This document shows positions 22,558 through 34,700 of a DNA stretch of 64,000 bases, one piece after another; the stretch's first letter is position 1, and each line of letters begins with the position of its first letter. The DNA is taken from positions 10,934,501-10,998,500 of the forward strand of contig NW_020825294.1 in assembly GCF_003286085.1 (NCBI RefSeq). Direction: 5' to 3'. The notes below the pieces were generated by a model that had not been told where the DNA came from, made no database searches, and worked only from the letters and a program-made list of their open reading frames with translations. This DNA is from Drosophila persimilis (Eukaryota; Arthropoda; Insecta; Diptera; Drosophilidae). The position numbers and the translations under genes are program-made.

Positions 22558-24114
22558 CTAAGGATGTGTCTGCTTGTTGTTGTTTAACACATCCTTCTGC
22601 CGGTTTCCCGGAGGGTTACATTTGGGACATACCGGTTTGTAAGTATCTTTTGTTCCACACCCGTAGCAAAAGATCTTACGAGGACCTACACAATCGTCAA
22701 ATTTATGACCTTTGTTGTCACAGTTCCAGCAAGTTGGAACTGACTGTGAAGTACGACGTTGTATTTGACACACTTCATTATGCTCGACCAAGTCATCGAA
22801 TAGCTGCTCGCTATCGTCTGGACCTGACAATTCCGATACGTATGAGCGAAGAGTCCTTTGCTTGACCGATCTTATATCGTTATAAAACTGCTCGTGCTTA
22901 CGTACCTCTCGTCGTAATAACGATCTATTGGCAATCTTTAAGTGAAGAAGCTCGTGGTGAAGAGTGGGCTTGGAATTTCTAATAAGTAGATTCACAACAT
23001 CTTCTTCTGTAACCGAATTTTGAAGCCTATCCACGAGATCTTCGATAGCATATTGAAAATCATCGAAGGATTCGTTTTCGCCCTGACGACGTTTCCTAAT
23101 CTTTTCCCAGATATCATAGTCGGTCTCAACATCTTCAAATCTTCTTCTAAACTCTATACAAAACGTATCCCAATTAAAGTTTGGGTAATTTCGATGGAAT
23201 TTCCAGTACCAATCACTAGCTTTTCCCGCGAATAAAAGATACAAGTGATCACAAAGCAATTGATAATTGTTATAAAGATTTTGTTGCGTTAGAGAACGTA
23301 CTCGATAAATAAACTCATCCATCCTCATGCAAGTTTTTGAACCATCGAATTTAATGCGCCAATTCTGCATTATACTGGAAACTTTTGCTGGTGCTACGTG
23401 TGAGCTCGAATTACTTCGATTTGCACTCGCTCTTGAAAAATCTAAAAGAACTTCTGCGTGACTATCTCGTGCTTGACCGATACCCACGTTATTTGTTTGG
23501 TTAATGTTATTGTCACCGGAAACATCGGGAGAGATATGTTCTGGTTGTGTCAGCTGGAGTGACGCTAATTGACTTTGAATCGAAGATTCAATTGTTTTGC
23601 TTAAAAATGAAGTTAGTTGTTCCATTAACTGAGCCTGTTGAATGCTTACAGCAGACTGGACGTAGTTAGCGATTTCCACTTGAGAGGTTATTGGAAGGGT
23701 TGTGTTGTTGGTTTCAGTTTCTGTTAGTGAGCGATCTAACCTGGATCGTTGAGTTGCTCTCGTATTCATACCCCTTCTAATAAACTTTTGGCCCTTTTTA
23801 GGTCGATTAGACGTTCCGTCTATTGTGCTAAAAGATTCGTTAGCACTAGTTGGTCGTGTTCCTTCGGCGTTAAGCTCGGCTAACAACGTGTTGTTAGAGA
23901 ATGTTAGTGCCAGAGCAGAACAATCTAATGAACAGGTGGGACATTTTGGGTTTGTCCTAATCTGTTCCAAAATACAAAGTTTATGGAATTTGTGTCTACA
24001 CGGGGTGTTGGCTATAATCTCACTAGTTCCCAATACTTCGTTGCAAATTCCACAAAATGGTTCTGCTTCCTGCAACGCAGTTGTTATATCATCTGTACTT
24101 CGCCTTACAGCCAT
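22558..24114 (-). CDS. gag: Gag protein with N-terminal RING-H2 finger
   Basis: A 518-aa protein from a true ATG (24114-24112) to TAG. Residues 21-61 form a RING-H2 pattern: C21-x2-C24, C39-x1-H41, H44-x2-C47, C58-x2-C61. Residues 70-240 are Q/N/S/T-rich and look disordered. Residues about 245-400 resemble the Retrotrans_gag capsid region (WRIKFDGSK, then FAGKASDWY). A canonical CCHC knuckle (C-x2-C-x4-H-x4-C) is at 462-475, followed by a second four-cysteine cluster at 483-499 (C-x2-C-x9-C-x2-C). The capsid and knuckle form particles and bind genomic RNA. RING-H2 domains are usually E3 ubiquitin ligases; whether this one is active is unknown. Nothing suggests it is broken. Confidence 0.93.
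   Translation of the reverse strand: MAVRRSTDDITTALQEAEPFCGICNEVLGTSEIIANTPCRHKFHKLCILEQIRTNPKCPTCSLDCSALALTFSNNTLLAELNAEGTRPTSANESFSTIDGTSNRPKKGQKFIRRGMNTRATQRSRLDRSLTETETNNTTLPITSQVEIANYVQSAVSIQQAQLMEQLTSFLSKTIESSIQSQLASLQLTQPEHISPDVSGDNNINQTNNVGIGQARDSHAEVLLDFSRASANRSNSSSHVAPAKVSSIMQNWRIKFDGSKTCMRMDEFIYRVRSLTQQNLYNNYQLLCDHLYLLFAGKASDWYWKFHRNYPNFNWDTFCIEFRRRFEDVETDYDIWEKIRKRRQGENESFDDFQYAIEDLVDRLQNSVTEEDVVNLLIRNSKPTLHHELLHLKIANRSLLRREVRKHEQFYNDIRSVKQRTLRSYVSELSGPDDSEQLFDDLVEHNEVCQIQRRTSQSVPTCWNCDNKGHKFDDCVGPRKIFCYGCGTKDTYKPVCPKCNPPGNRQKDVLNNNKQTHP
22582..22588 (-). promoter_or_regulatory. Candidate -1 ribosomal frameshift site (GTTAAAC)
   Basis: The sense-strand heptamer G-TTA-AAC is phased with gag codons TTA and AAC, eight codons before the gag TAG. 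A -1 slip here enters the pol frame, which is open from this point through the TTG at 22549 into protease. GUUAAAC is a known functional slippery heptamer in arteriviruses. A stimulatory structure downstream was not examined. Confidence 0.45.
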
Positions 24115-24794
24115 TGTATATCAGACAATATTTAAGGAATTAAAGAAAAAATAATAATAAAAAAAAATTATATAAGAAGGTATTAATTGTAATAATAATG
24201 TCTGTCTTTCCCACATGCCAGAATACTTACGAAATATCTATTTGGTTTCAGTAGGCTTTTCTATTTTCGTTAATATGGACTATTTATAAGTTAATGACCT
24301 CGTGCACTGAATCATTGGACAACTATCGCGATTTGGCAATATAAAATTGTAAATCCGAATAACTCAAGATGCCTAAAGTGAAAAAGCAGGTTTGCTTTGG
24401 TCGATCAATCCAAAATAAACTGAATTGGAACCGCTAAATCCTAAAACAATTCCTGTTTATTCTGATCACTGTATGGTATTGCATAACTGTCTCTGATACT
24501 CACAATTCGATACTATAGGTCTGTTTTGGTCAACCAATCCGAAATAAAACGAATTGTAGTTGCTAAATCCGAAAACCGAGTCAAAGTATAAATTTTGAAA
24601 TCTTTAACCTTTGTGCAATATTTTGCAAAAGAAAATGTGTCGTTGAAATTTTGATGTATTACCGGTTGAGCTTGGAGAACCAAGGCAAGATTTGCTTGTC
24701 TTATTAAAATAAACGGCCTATATAGTAAGACACTATAAATCCAAATTTTAATATCGGCTCTGAATGGGTTTTAGATTCTAAGGCAAGTTGCCTG
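24115..24794 (-). other. Retrotransposon leader with a diverged 52-bp repeat
   Basis: 680 bp of AT-rich DNA between primer site and gag with no ORF of note. A 52-bp unit at 24396-24447 recurs at 24525-24576 with 42 of 52 positions identical by my count; shared words include CAATCC, ATAAA and GCTAAATCC. Leaders of gypsy-type elements hold packaging signals, and in gypsy itself an insulator of repeated Su(Hw) sites. The motif here is different, so the function is open. Confidence 0.7.
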
Positions 24795-24812
24795 GCCCCA
24801 CGTTGGGCGCCA
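24795..24812 (-). promoter_or_regulatory. Primer binding site, tRNA-Lys
   Basis: The plus strand reads GCCCCACGTTGGGCGCCA, identical to the 3' end of Drosophila tRNA-Lys(CUU) with its CCA, so the sense strand is an 18-nt complement. It lies 6 nt inside the 5' LTR. A small palindrome (AGGCAAGTTGCCT, 24781-24793) follows directly in the sense direction. Confidence 0.9.
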
Positions 24813-24818
24813 TATATG

Positions 24819-26971
24819 TGTAGTGTACCAGAGTTTAAATATATATTTGTGTAAACAGATATATAGGCCCTCGGTATCAGCAGATGACCATGACTGACTT
24901 AAGGACGGCGTACAAATAGGGTTGGTCGTGTGCACTCTTGCTAGGCTCGGGTCTAGCTCGCCGGATGGTCGGGGTTCTTCCTCGCCTAATTGTACTATCG
25001 TACTCCACTACATTTAATTAGTGCACTTTACGGGAACTATAAGTGATTATATAAAACAAAGGAAACTGAAATACTGATAGCGCCGACACGCCAAATAAAA
25101 GCCCTACTGAACCATTTCTATTTAGAGAGAACCTAGGTGTTGATTGTCCCTCTCTTCTGTACCCACCCTACCATGACATTGCGTTCGAGTTCTTGCATTG
25201 TCCCTTGATCAATCCTTTACTAAGGTTTACCACATTTTATAAGATCCTGGCACGGATACTCGACAGACCATTTTTATGATTTTAAAGATTCATTTCAATT
25301 CAAAAAGATTCATATTTTAATATAATGTGAGGCTTCAATTTCAATATTCATTACGTTGCAGTTGTAGAAACACAACAATTGACTTAGCTTCTAATTTGTG
25401 GGTAATATTTCCTTAATCCTAATTATCATATAAGTTTAGTTATAAATTCATTATTTTAAAGCATGAAAAACATTAGGGTATAGATATATATATATATATA
25501 AACGAGACAATAAGAATCGAAATCGTAAACAAAAGCTAGATCAGACTGGGGTGCATTATACACACTGAGCAGACGGGTTTGAATCATTATACATTGTATG
25601 CATATCTACACTTTCAAGTTAATAGGCTCTTTTGACCAAACTACTTTTTGCTGTACATAATTACTCACTCCGGCGTTATTGTCTTACGCTGATCGTTGGG
25701 CCCAATGATGTCGTAGATGTTGACCGCAGCTGTTTAAAATATGGAAATCATAAATATATAATGCATACAATACAATTACGCTACAAACACCGTCGCATAG
25801 TCATCAGTCAGTTGTTTTGGTTTTCATAATACAGACAGAAATTTAATTGTTATGCTCTATCGCGAAAATTGAACCAAAAGGTAGCAAACGAAGACAATTT
25901 AGTGTGCATATGCACATATGTATGTAGGTATGTACGCGCGTAACATCAAAGAGGGGTGTTAATAAAGTTTCAGTTACATTACGTTAAACTGCTGATGTTT
26001 ATGCGTTGGAACTTGATAATGAATTAAATGTAAATTGGACAAAACTCGATCCTGTGCTGCTGCTTTGTAGACTGTTGACCGCCTGAAGTTGGTTAGAGGT
26101 CAACAGGTGCGATGTATATGGTTCCTGGCCGTACTGACGAATCTTCCGCCAAGCCTGTATTTAGTTATTTATGTCTGAGCAGCACTAAATATTCTTGGCG
26201 ATTAAGGCTGATCTGTTCCACTTGGATCTTTGGAGATTCCGACTTGGTGGCAATATAAGGTCCAGAAAACATGAATTATGGTTGGAGTTGGAGAAACCTC
26301 GACAACTGTTCGCCTAAGCCAGCTCCCAGGGTAGTCTTCTCGAGACTATACCGCGATGGGGCAGCTTAGGTACACCTCCCTGCAACATAGGTTATGTCAG
26401 CACGTGCACGGCACTAATATGAAAACATACCTCTTTTCCCAAATATATCTGCACTAAATTCTTGTCATTCACTGACCACTGAACTGTACGGCACTTGTAA
26501 CTATATGCTTCCAGCATATATTTGTGGAAATATATATATTTTCCGGATAGCACTATATATATGTGTGTGCAATATGTATGTTGCTCGCACTCGGAAATTA
26601 TCACGTCTTTACAGATCGATCAACTTTCTTATATTGTTCAAAGCAGTAATAGACGATGGACTGAGTAGCCAGTGCAGCAGAGCTTTTGAGCTTTTTACTA
26701 ACTGTGCAATCGTATGATCCAGAACATTCGCAGCAGCATAAAACGATCGTCTAATGCACAGCATAGCTTAACTGTGCAATCGTACGATTGCCGTCTATGC
26801 TTCCCACTGTCCGTCGCTTGTATGTGTTCGTGGGCGTTCGGACTTAAGAGCGGCTAAGGCTTTGATCCAACCTTAAGAGCGGCTAAAGCTTGATCGTTCG
26901 AAATATCACTAGGGGGTCTCACGAGACGAAAGAAGATAACCAATTCCCTATATTTTGTGCTGGCTACTACA
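24819..26971 (-). repeat. 5' LTR (right copy)
   Basis: 2,153 bp, apparently identical to the left LTR. For the minus-strand element this is the promoter-bearing copy. Its edges are the TGTAGT/ACTACA inverted termini. Confidence 0.93.
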
Positions 26972-26975
26972 GCAC
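26972..26975. repeat. Target-site duplication, right copy (GCAC)
   Basis: Matches 17006-17009 and fixes the outer edges of the element. Confidence 0.85.
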
Positions 26976-28688
26976 ACAGTGCGTATGATTGATTTGATTT
27001 GACAAGCATTGGGCAAAGCCTTGTCAGCCCGATGATGGGTAATGGCAATGGTTTTTGGTGTTCGAGAAAACAATGAATGAATGAAAAATTAATTAATCAA
27101 ATGTGTAGGTGCTTACGAGTAGTTCGGGGTTGCCTTCGCATAAATCTATACATATACCGAACCGTCCATATCACTATATCGAGTGTAATGCTTGACAAAT
27201 TCATAAAATCCTCTGCGAGTGTTCATACACAAAGTGTTGTAATATATGGGAAAATATTTCGCTTTTAAACAAGTGAGTATGTAAGAATCGCATTCAATTT
27301 TTATTCCCTACCAAATCATTTTCATATTTATTTTAAAATGCCCAATTAATTCCACAAACAAAAGCATCAGCATCTATTATAGAGAAAGCCACAAAAAATA
27401 ACAAATATAATGCAGGGCATAGTGGTTTCTGTTCCGCCAGAGGTTAAATAAATATAACACAGCAAAGCGAAATAAAATTTGAAAAATTAAAATGAATCTG
27501 ACCAACATGCCCCAAGGTTATGCCAGCGGCGTCAACGCGGTGGCAACTAATAAAACGTGCGCTAAATATTTATGAATTTCCATTTTACGACACCTTCGGA
27601 GCTCCGCAGCTGCAACAACACACTGCCCCCAAAAAAGGAAACGAAACTGGACAACTGGGGCTCCGTTCTATAATATAAGCTCACAAAAAAACAGCAACAA
27701 CAACAAGAATTAACATAAAACGTAAAATGTTTTCCGGAAAAAGGAGAAAGCAAGGAAAAAAAGAAAATCACGTTTTGCAATTACACAAAGGAGAATAAAC
27801 AGTGACAGAAGGAGAAAAGAGGAAGACGGGGGCGAGAGAGACATAAAGTAATGTCATCCTTGATGCTCCGGAGAACTTGGTGTCCTTTTCCGCCGTGAAC
27901 TGTGCGAGGACAACAGCAGCTAGAGGCATCCCAAGGAACTTGTTTATTTGGGCAACCAAAACACAGCACAAAACCGAAATGAAAATGCAACAAAATAATT
28001 AAAAATCGTGTGCAGAGGCTCATTTTCCGGCATGGGAAATATGTACAGCTTGGCTCACAGCGACTTGTCCCCAGCCCGAAATTGCTTATGAATTGTAAAC
28101 AGATCTCCCTGTTGGGGAATGCAGTACCGTCCCAGTCTCCCAGCCTCCCAGCTTTCCAGTCTCACAATCTCCCCTCGCGGACAGTCCGGTTGGTCTGTTT
28201 GTGCTACGTGTGAATTATAGCATACTTTCTTGCGCGTGTTGAAAATTAATTTTAAATGACTGAGAAAACAGGAAAATTGACAGCACAGCCGAAGAAAACT
28301 AGAGCATCAGACATTTGAAAAATTATTTGGTAATTGTGTAACGATATTCCAATAAAAAGCAGTTTAACTTGCAAAATGGTTGTGGCTGCATTCTGTTTAG
28401 TATCTCCAAATATGTAAGATCTGTATTTGGCAAGAGAATTCCGCTAGCCCAGGAAATCTATTTTATAACAAAACCAGTGGAATGCTTTGAATCTTTCATT
28501 TGAGTCCACTTGCCAACTGTACGACACGGAAGTGAAAACTTCTGTATAGTTCTCGAAACAAATCCTTTTATGGCGGCGCACGAACAACAAAAACAACACC
28601 GAGAATAAGAGATGGAAAAACATCTGCAAACAAATTTTGGGATCCCAAACGTAAGTCCCACAAAACAAGTCACGTTCTGAGGCACAAA

Positions 28689-28718
28689 GCACACACACAC
28701 ACACAAACACACACACAC
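28689..28718. repeat. (CA)n microsatellite
   Basis: About 15 CA dinucleotides with one AA interruption. In reverse it reads as the Val/Cys run of the minus-strand ORFs here. Confidence 0.85.
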
Positions 28719-31700
28719 GCTCGAAAACCACACTCACACAGACGGGAATACAGAGTTGCAGGCCTGTTCGCATAATTGTATTGCATAATTTTAGCACGCG
28801 CTCGCTTTTCATTCCCTCTCTCTTTTCGGAGCAAAACTAAGCGCAAACCATAAATACGCCTAGAAATATGGTGCAATATTTTTTGTAGCCACAGCCACAG
28901 CTACAGCCACAGACAATTCGCACTACTTTTCTCATTATAAATTGGATTTCGCAGTCACATTTTGCTTATTACTTTCACAAATCTATGTAAATTTCTTTAT
29001 ATGCAGCTTCACCACCCCTGCCTCTAGTCAGCCCCTCACCTATCGAACCGCAGTAAGCCGCCTCGGCTTTCATTTTTTTCCATTTCCAGCACACTCTTGT
29101 GCGCCTCCTTGCGCTGCACGTACTGCAGTTTGCCGGATAGGACGTGGATGTGGGGTGGAATGTTGGAGGAGGAAGTATTTTGTTTGCATCTTATTATTAT
29201 TGCCCGCAGAGCTGCAGATACTCGTAACAACAGACAAACGAACAAACAAATATAGAGAGAGACGGCGGCGGCTGCCAAGTTTATTGTGAAAATATAATTC
29301 AGTTTACTCTTCCTTTTGGCCTCTTTTTGTGTCTCTCTGTCTGTGTCTCCCTCTCTCTCCTACCCCTGAAAATTAGCTGTGTGCAGCGTGATAATGCAAT
29401 TTCTGTACGTTTCTCTGGCTTACAAAGTAGCCAGAAAGAACTTTATTGTCTGCAAATGTGCAGATTATATAATCATGCTAGGGTCTTAGCTAGGAAAAAA
29501 GTAAGGAATGGGATGGCTTTAATAATTTATACAACCTGTTGTACATTTTTCACTACACTTACACTGTTTATAGTCGTATTCCGCACTGATATACAACGAA
29601 ACTTCCAGTTCCGAAGAAGGCACTTCTGCCAGGTCTCGAAGGCTAGCCATTTTCAACACTGCTGAAAATCGGAGTACAGAGGATATAACTTTATTATTAA
29701 TTCTGATGAAGAGAGAAATCTTCCTCTTTACCAATTTCCCCATGACAGCAACAATTAGTTCAATAAGAAACTATGTACAAAATTGCATACTTCACTCCAT
29801 GCAAAGTGATACAAAAGAGCACTGCAGCCTTGACTCGGTTTACCTGGGCCACGACTGGAGCCAGGCATTGGGGAATTCAGAACTTTGGTTACAAAATACA
29901 AGAAATTTTCCATAAAACCCAAATGCAATCCTCAACCGTTCGATGCTGTTCCACGCACGCATGCAAACAAATGGGAAAACCAAAAGTTTTAGTTTTTCAT
30001 TTAAAACATTTTATGCACAGATTGGTCTGGGAGGGGGGTATTTTGTGTTGGTATTTTGCGAAACCAATTCGGTCTCGGCATAGATTCTGTTCTTCCGTTT
30101 GTGGAGTTTGCTACTATTGTTTTCTCTCCCTGAACGTTTGTCGACATAAATGTTATTACCTATGTGGGAATTCGGAAAATTGCATAAATTTCTTTCGGTT
30201 TATGGCTGAAAGACAGGAAAATCTTAAGGGAGTTTGTTCTAGCTACAACAATTCACTGATGAGTTACAAAAGAAGTAAATATGTACATTTTTCTGAATTG
30301 TGTAGTTAACATAAGATTGAACTATATTACATACATATACATATCTCTTTCTTGAACATGCTAAGAAGAAGATGAAGAAATATTCTCTATTCCAGGTACG
30401 TCAAAAAAGAACAAATTTGATTTAAGTATAACGATGATGCGTTCGTGAAACTGAAATTAATTTTACCTATGAACCAGCTTTGCGATATAAGACGACTTTG
30501 GCCAAATCTGAAATTTAAAACGACAACCAACTACAAGGACCAACAAAATTACTTTAAGCAATTTAGGAAGAATGAACTCATCTCAAGGCATGTCCGAGCT
30601 GTCGGACTCGCTCTGTGTTTAAATAATGCACTGAAACAGTCTGGGCATCAAATTGTATCTGAAGGAGGATGGGGAACATAAAAATTAATTAGCCCAAAAA
30701 GCTAGTTCGTATAACTTGGGGCGTTTGTCGCGATCTCCGTGCTGGGATAGCTAGCTGGCTAATTGTGGACTTGTGCGGGTCGTTTCATTGATTTATGACT
30801 GCTAATTTCAACGCATGACGTTCCAAGTATTAAATAATAAACTCTAACCCGCCAAACGCCTCTCGATCCTGCTGGCTCTGATGCTGTTCTCGCTGCCTTT
30901 GCTGCTCCACCCCTGTCATCATCATCCGGAGCAGCAGGACCAGGAGCAACATCAAGCCTCATGCTGGGCTGCAATGTCGGACGAGGCGCCATGGAACATG
31001 AGCTCGTCCCTCCACTGGGTCCCCGTCCCACCACTCTCATGGCCCGACTTTACAAGTGTTTCCTTCTGTTTTATGGACCACCTCCGCTCCGGCGTGCCGC
31101 CTCCTCCTCTCTGGTCTTGTAATGAAATTAAAGGCGTAATGTAATACAGCTGGCAAAGTTTGCTCGGCGGTTATTTCCATGGCTGCTTGTTACTCCTTGC
31201 TTTTTTCACCCTACTGGCCCCACCCTCTCAGTATCTATCGTTGCTCTCCTAGACAGGAATTAAAGTTAATCTTTTTATTTATTTGTAAATATTTTAGAAA
31301 GTCCTTTTTTGTTTCGTTGCAGTATTTTTTTTTTGAATTATGTTTTCAGCTAATAGAGAAAGGAAGAGAGAAAGACAGTTGTGGCGCAATATACGCTATC
31401 TAAAAAGATGCAATATTCTAAGTATTCGAATTCTATCGGCTCCGAAACCTAGTCCGGGTCTTTTGTATAAAATGAATTAATATACATGTATTAGTATATA
31501 ATAATGAGTATCGGGTATATAAGTACCACGTACGAACTCGTTTAAGTTTTGTTCAATTTCATAGATTAATGAATGATAAAATAACATTGACACACAATCT
31601 TTTGTTCCGAAAATATATTGGGGAAAGATAAAATATCCTCAAGTCATTCAAGCTAAATTAATCCAGAATGTGGTGTTGTTAGTTTTAAGGATTTTTATAT

Positions 31701-34700
31701 GTGCCCAAGAGCACAGAGCTGATAATGGTTGGGAGATTTCAAGGCCGTAATGAGCATCATATGTTAGATGATCGACGAGGTGATAATGTGATAGGTGACT
31801 CATTAACTAAGTGCCTAAGGCAGGTTTGCAGTTTTTCGAAACAATTCAATTTTGCATTTAATAGAACTTTGCCACAATTTTTTTACTAATTATTTTGGCC
31901 CCGTCAAATACACATACATACATACATAAACGGAAACGAGAATGAGTTGAACAAACAAAATGCGAGCAGCTTTTTGCACACACGCAGAAGAACACTCACT
32001 CTCACACAAAAACACACTCAGATAGACAGCACAAACAGCAAAACCAAGTCACATCAGGAAAGATAGGGTAGCTTCGGGTCGAGGCCTTAGGTACCTTTGC
32101 AGATCGATAGGTGGTTTGTTCCCCTATCTTCTCTTATAATCAAACCCAATGTTGATATATCATACAAACATCTGTTCTCTTAGCTTGAGATCGACTGGAC
32201 ACATCAGTATTATATGGAGAATATATGGGGTCAATATCTGTGAATAGGAGACATCTAGGCGTAATGATTACCCGTTGAAAGGGTATAACAACAACGTTGG
32301 CTCACGAAACTTCAACAAGACAAGACACAACAAGGACAAGGCTAACAGCAGTGAATGGGGTGTGGGCCATGCTCGGCGGGGAGGGAGAGGGTAAAACTGG
32401 CACCATGTTGGAGCGTACTGCGTGACGGTTACAGCATGGCAAACAAGATGGGAACGAGAGCGGCAAGACGACTGCGACTACTCGTACTAGTAAACTTCTA
32501 CAACTAATCCTGACTGATGTTGCGACAATATATACAAACATCTATCTAGATACAAACGCACAGAACAAGTACATATGTATATATAAGTATGGTGTCTCTA
32601 TATGGAGTGGCACAACATATGCTTGAGCTGCCGTCGCAGCCACGCTTTGCTGCCTTCTTTTCTCGCCCTTGGCCGCCTCCGAGCGCTTGTTTGCCATTTG
32701 TGCTGAAGATTTATGCGTTGGCGCAAAAGTTGCATTTCAAATAGATTTATAGAAAAATAAAGGAATGGCATAATGCTGGAACAAACAACAACACGCTTGC
32801 AGGAAGTTCAAGGCGAATGTGCAGTACGTGAGGTTTGCTTTCTCTAATCAGCAGCTGGAGAGAATATAAAGCGTGTTTGCCAGCGAAAGGAAATGGGAAA
32901 GAATATAAAGAGTGTTTCTAAACTTTATTCTACGAGTATGTCTGATGCAATGCCATAACTCTCTCTATTCAATGATGAACATCGGAGACGAACTTAATCA
33001 AAATTCTTAAACTCAAACATTTGAAAAGGAGCTGTCCTCAGAGGCCAAACTTCCTGGTGCCTCGACTATCCCTAGAAAGCGAAACCTTCTGGTACTCACC
33101 AGTTCTTCGGGAGTAAACAGTAACAGAAATATAGAATAGAAAAAATACTTGTTTTACTTACTGGAGGATTAGATAATGGGATTAGAAATCGACTTCGACT
33201 AATACGAATAAATATGACACAAAAAATGTCCTGACATTTCGACATTTTTCGACCGACTAATTACCCTGCATTGTTTACCCATAGAGCGCATCTCTGCCTC
33301 TCCCATTCCCCCTTTCGGCACTAGGACTGACACTATTAATGAGCATTTTAATTTCTGTGAAATTTATTGGCCGCTAAAAACGGAATTTATTAAATGCTGA
33401 CCGCCGCAAAAATTAAGCCAATTGGTTATTTTAATTAGGCGTAAGCGTAACGTGACCCGGGACCATTAAGCAAATTAGTTAGTTGACCGTATTTTGAAGT
33501 AAACATTGTGTGCGAGTATTGTTGATTGATAAATTGAATTTTAATTAGATTTACTTCGTGCGGCGGGACCAGTTCCTCGAAGCTCTCTACGAGGGCGTGT
33601 ATGCACATGGCCCGGAAAACTTTCGAAAATGATTGAATGTATTTTCAAAGTCACAGCTGTGGCTACAAGTTCACTTCGCTTTTCACATCCTGAACTTTTC
33701 TTTTGCTTTCCACGATCTGTGGGTGTGCGGCTGTGGGACAAAGTTGAGTTGGAAAATTGTCCGCGACAGAGTAAACATATTTTGCGCCCACTCAAAGAAA
33801 TGACAAACTATGTGCCATGGACCCGAACCACCATCCCGTACAACATTGTGTGTGTCTCTTTCTATCTGCTGCTCACTCCGTATCTCCGTGTCTCCGTTTC
33901 TTGCTCTACTGCTTTCGCTCTCTCTTTCTCTTGTAGCACGTAAGTTTTTAGAGGCTTAATTAAGTGCATAAACTTCTAAGCAAAAATACACGCACTTTGT
34001 GCCTGCCTGTTGGCTCTCCACCCCTGCACCCACGTAACACCCTTCCGCCCATACACACAAAAGCATACATACAAACCCCGAAACTCACATAGATACTCTC
34101 ACACGAATATTTACAGGTTCATGCCTTGGTCCTTTTTTAGCTCGTCATCAGTTGCTGCTGCTTCTACTGCTGTCGCCGACTCCTTGGGGGCAAGTTTTTG
34201 GGGTTGACGTATAAATTTGAAACGGTTTACATTGTTTACGTACTTTGTCATAGTTACAGTTACCTTAATGTGTATTAGTGTGTGTGTGTGAACGGGCATG
34301 TGTGCGTGTGCGAGTGTATCATCGTCAAAGTCCTTAGCTAAAGTGTTGCAATTATATTGATTGAATTTTGTGGCAACATAGCAACAGCAGGGGCTGGAGT
34401 AGCAGCAACATCAGCATCGGCATCGGCATCGGAAACTGCTTGCCATGCACATTACGCATACGTCACCCAGGGGAGGCATTTCTCAGGAAAAAACACACGG
34501 AGCTGGGTCGGAGGGGCGTGCTAAGCCTTTTATCACCAACGATAACCGATTCACACCTTTTGGCATCCTCGGCTTTATCCCTAACTCAATCGGAGTATGG
34601 GTCTGCTGGGCGGCGGACCAAACGTGGCTAGGGAATCGTAACAAACTGACTTCCACTTTGATTAGCTAATCGTAGGAATCAAATTAATCGGCAGATATAC

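Larger units (their letters stand above)
17010..26971 (-). mobile_element. Full-length Ty3/gypsy LTR retrotransposon (Osvaldo/Ulysses-like)
   Basis: The element is 9,962 bp and transcribed on the minus strand. In sense order it holds the 5' LTR (26971-24819), tRNA-Lys primer site (24812-24795), a 680-bp leader, gag (24114-22558), pol (22549-19226) and the 3' LTR (19162-17010), flanked by GCAC duplications. LTR edges are TGTAGT...ACTACA. Domain order protease-RT-RNase H-integrase defines Ty3/gypsy. The very long LTRs (2.15 kb), tRNA-Lys priming and 4-bp duplication fit the Osvaldo/Ulysses lineage as I know it; the exact family name is inference. Both ORFs are free of stops. There is no third (env) ORF, since pol ends 63 bp before the 3' LTR. 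Identical LTRs indicate a very recent insertion that may still be active. Confidence 0.93.

Noticed and set aside
19226..24154. Plus-strand ORFs across gag and pol, and minus-strand ORFs across tektin and CATIP
   Set aside because: Antisense shadows of well-supported coding regions.
29773..30309. 178-codon plus-strand ORF rich in cysteine
   Set aside because: Cysteines show no zinc-finger or disulphide-peptide spacing; AT-rich codons; no signal peptide at the start.
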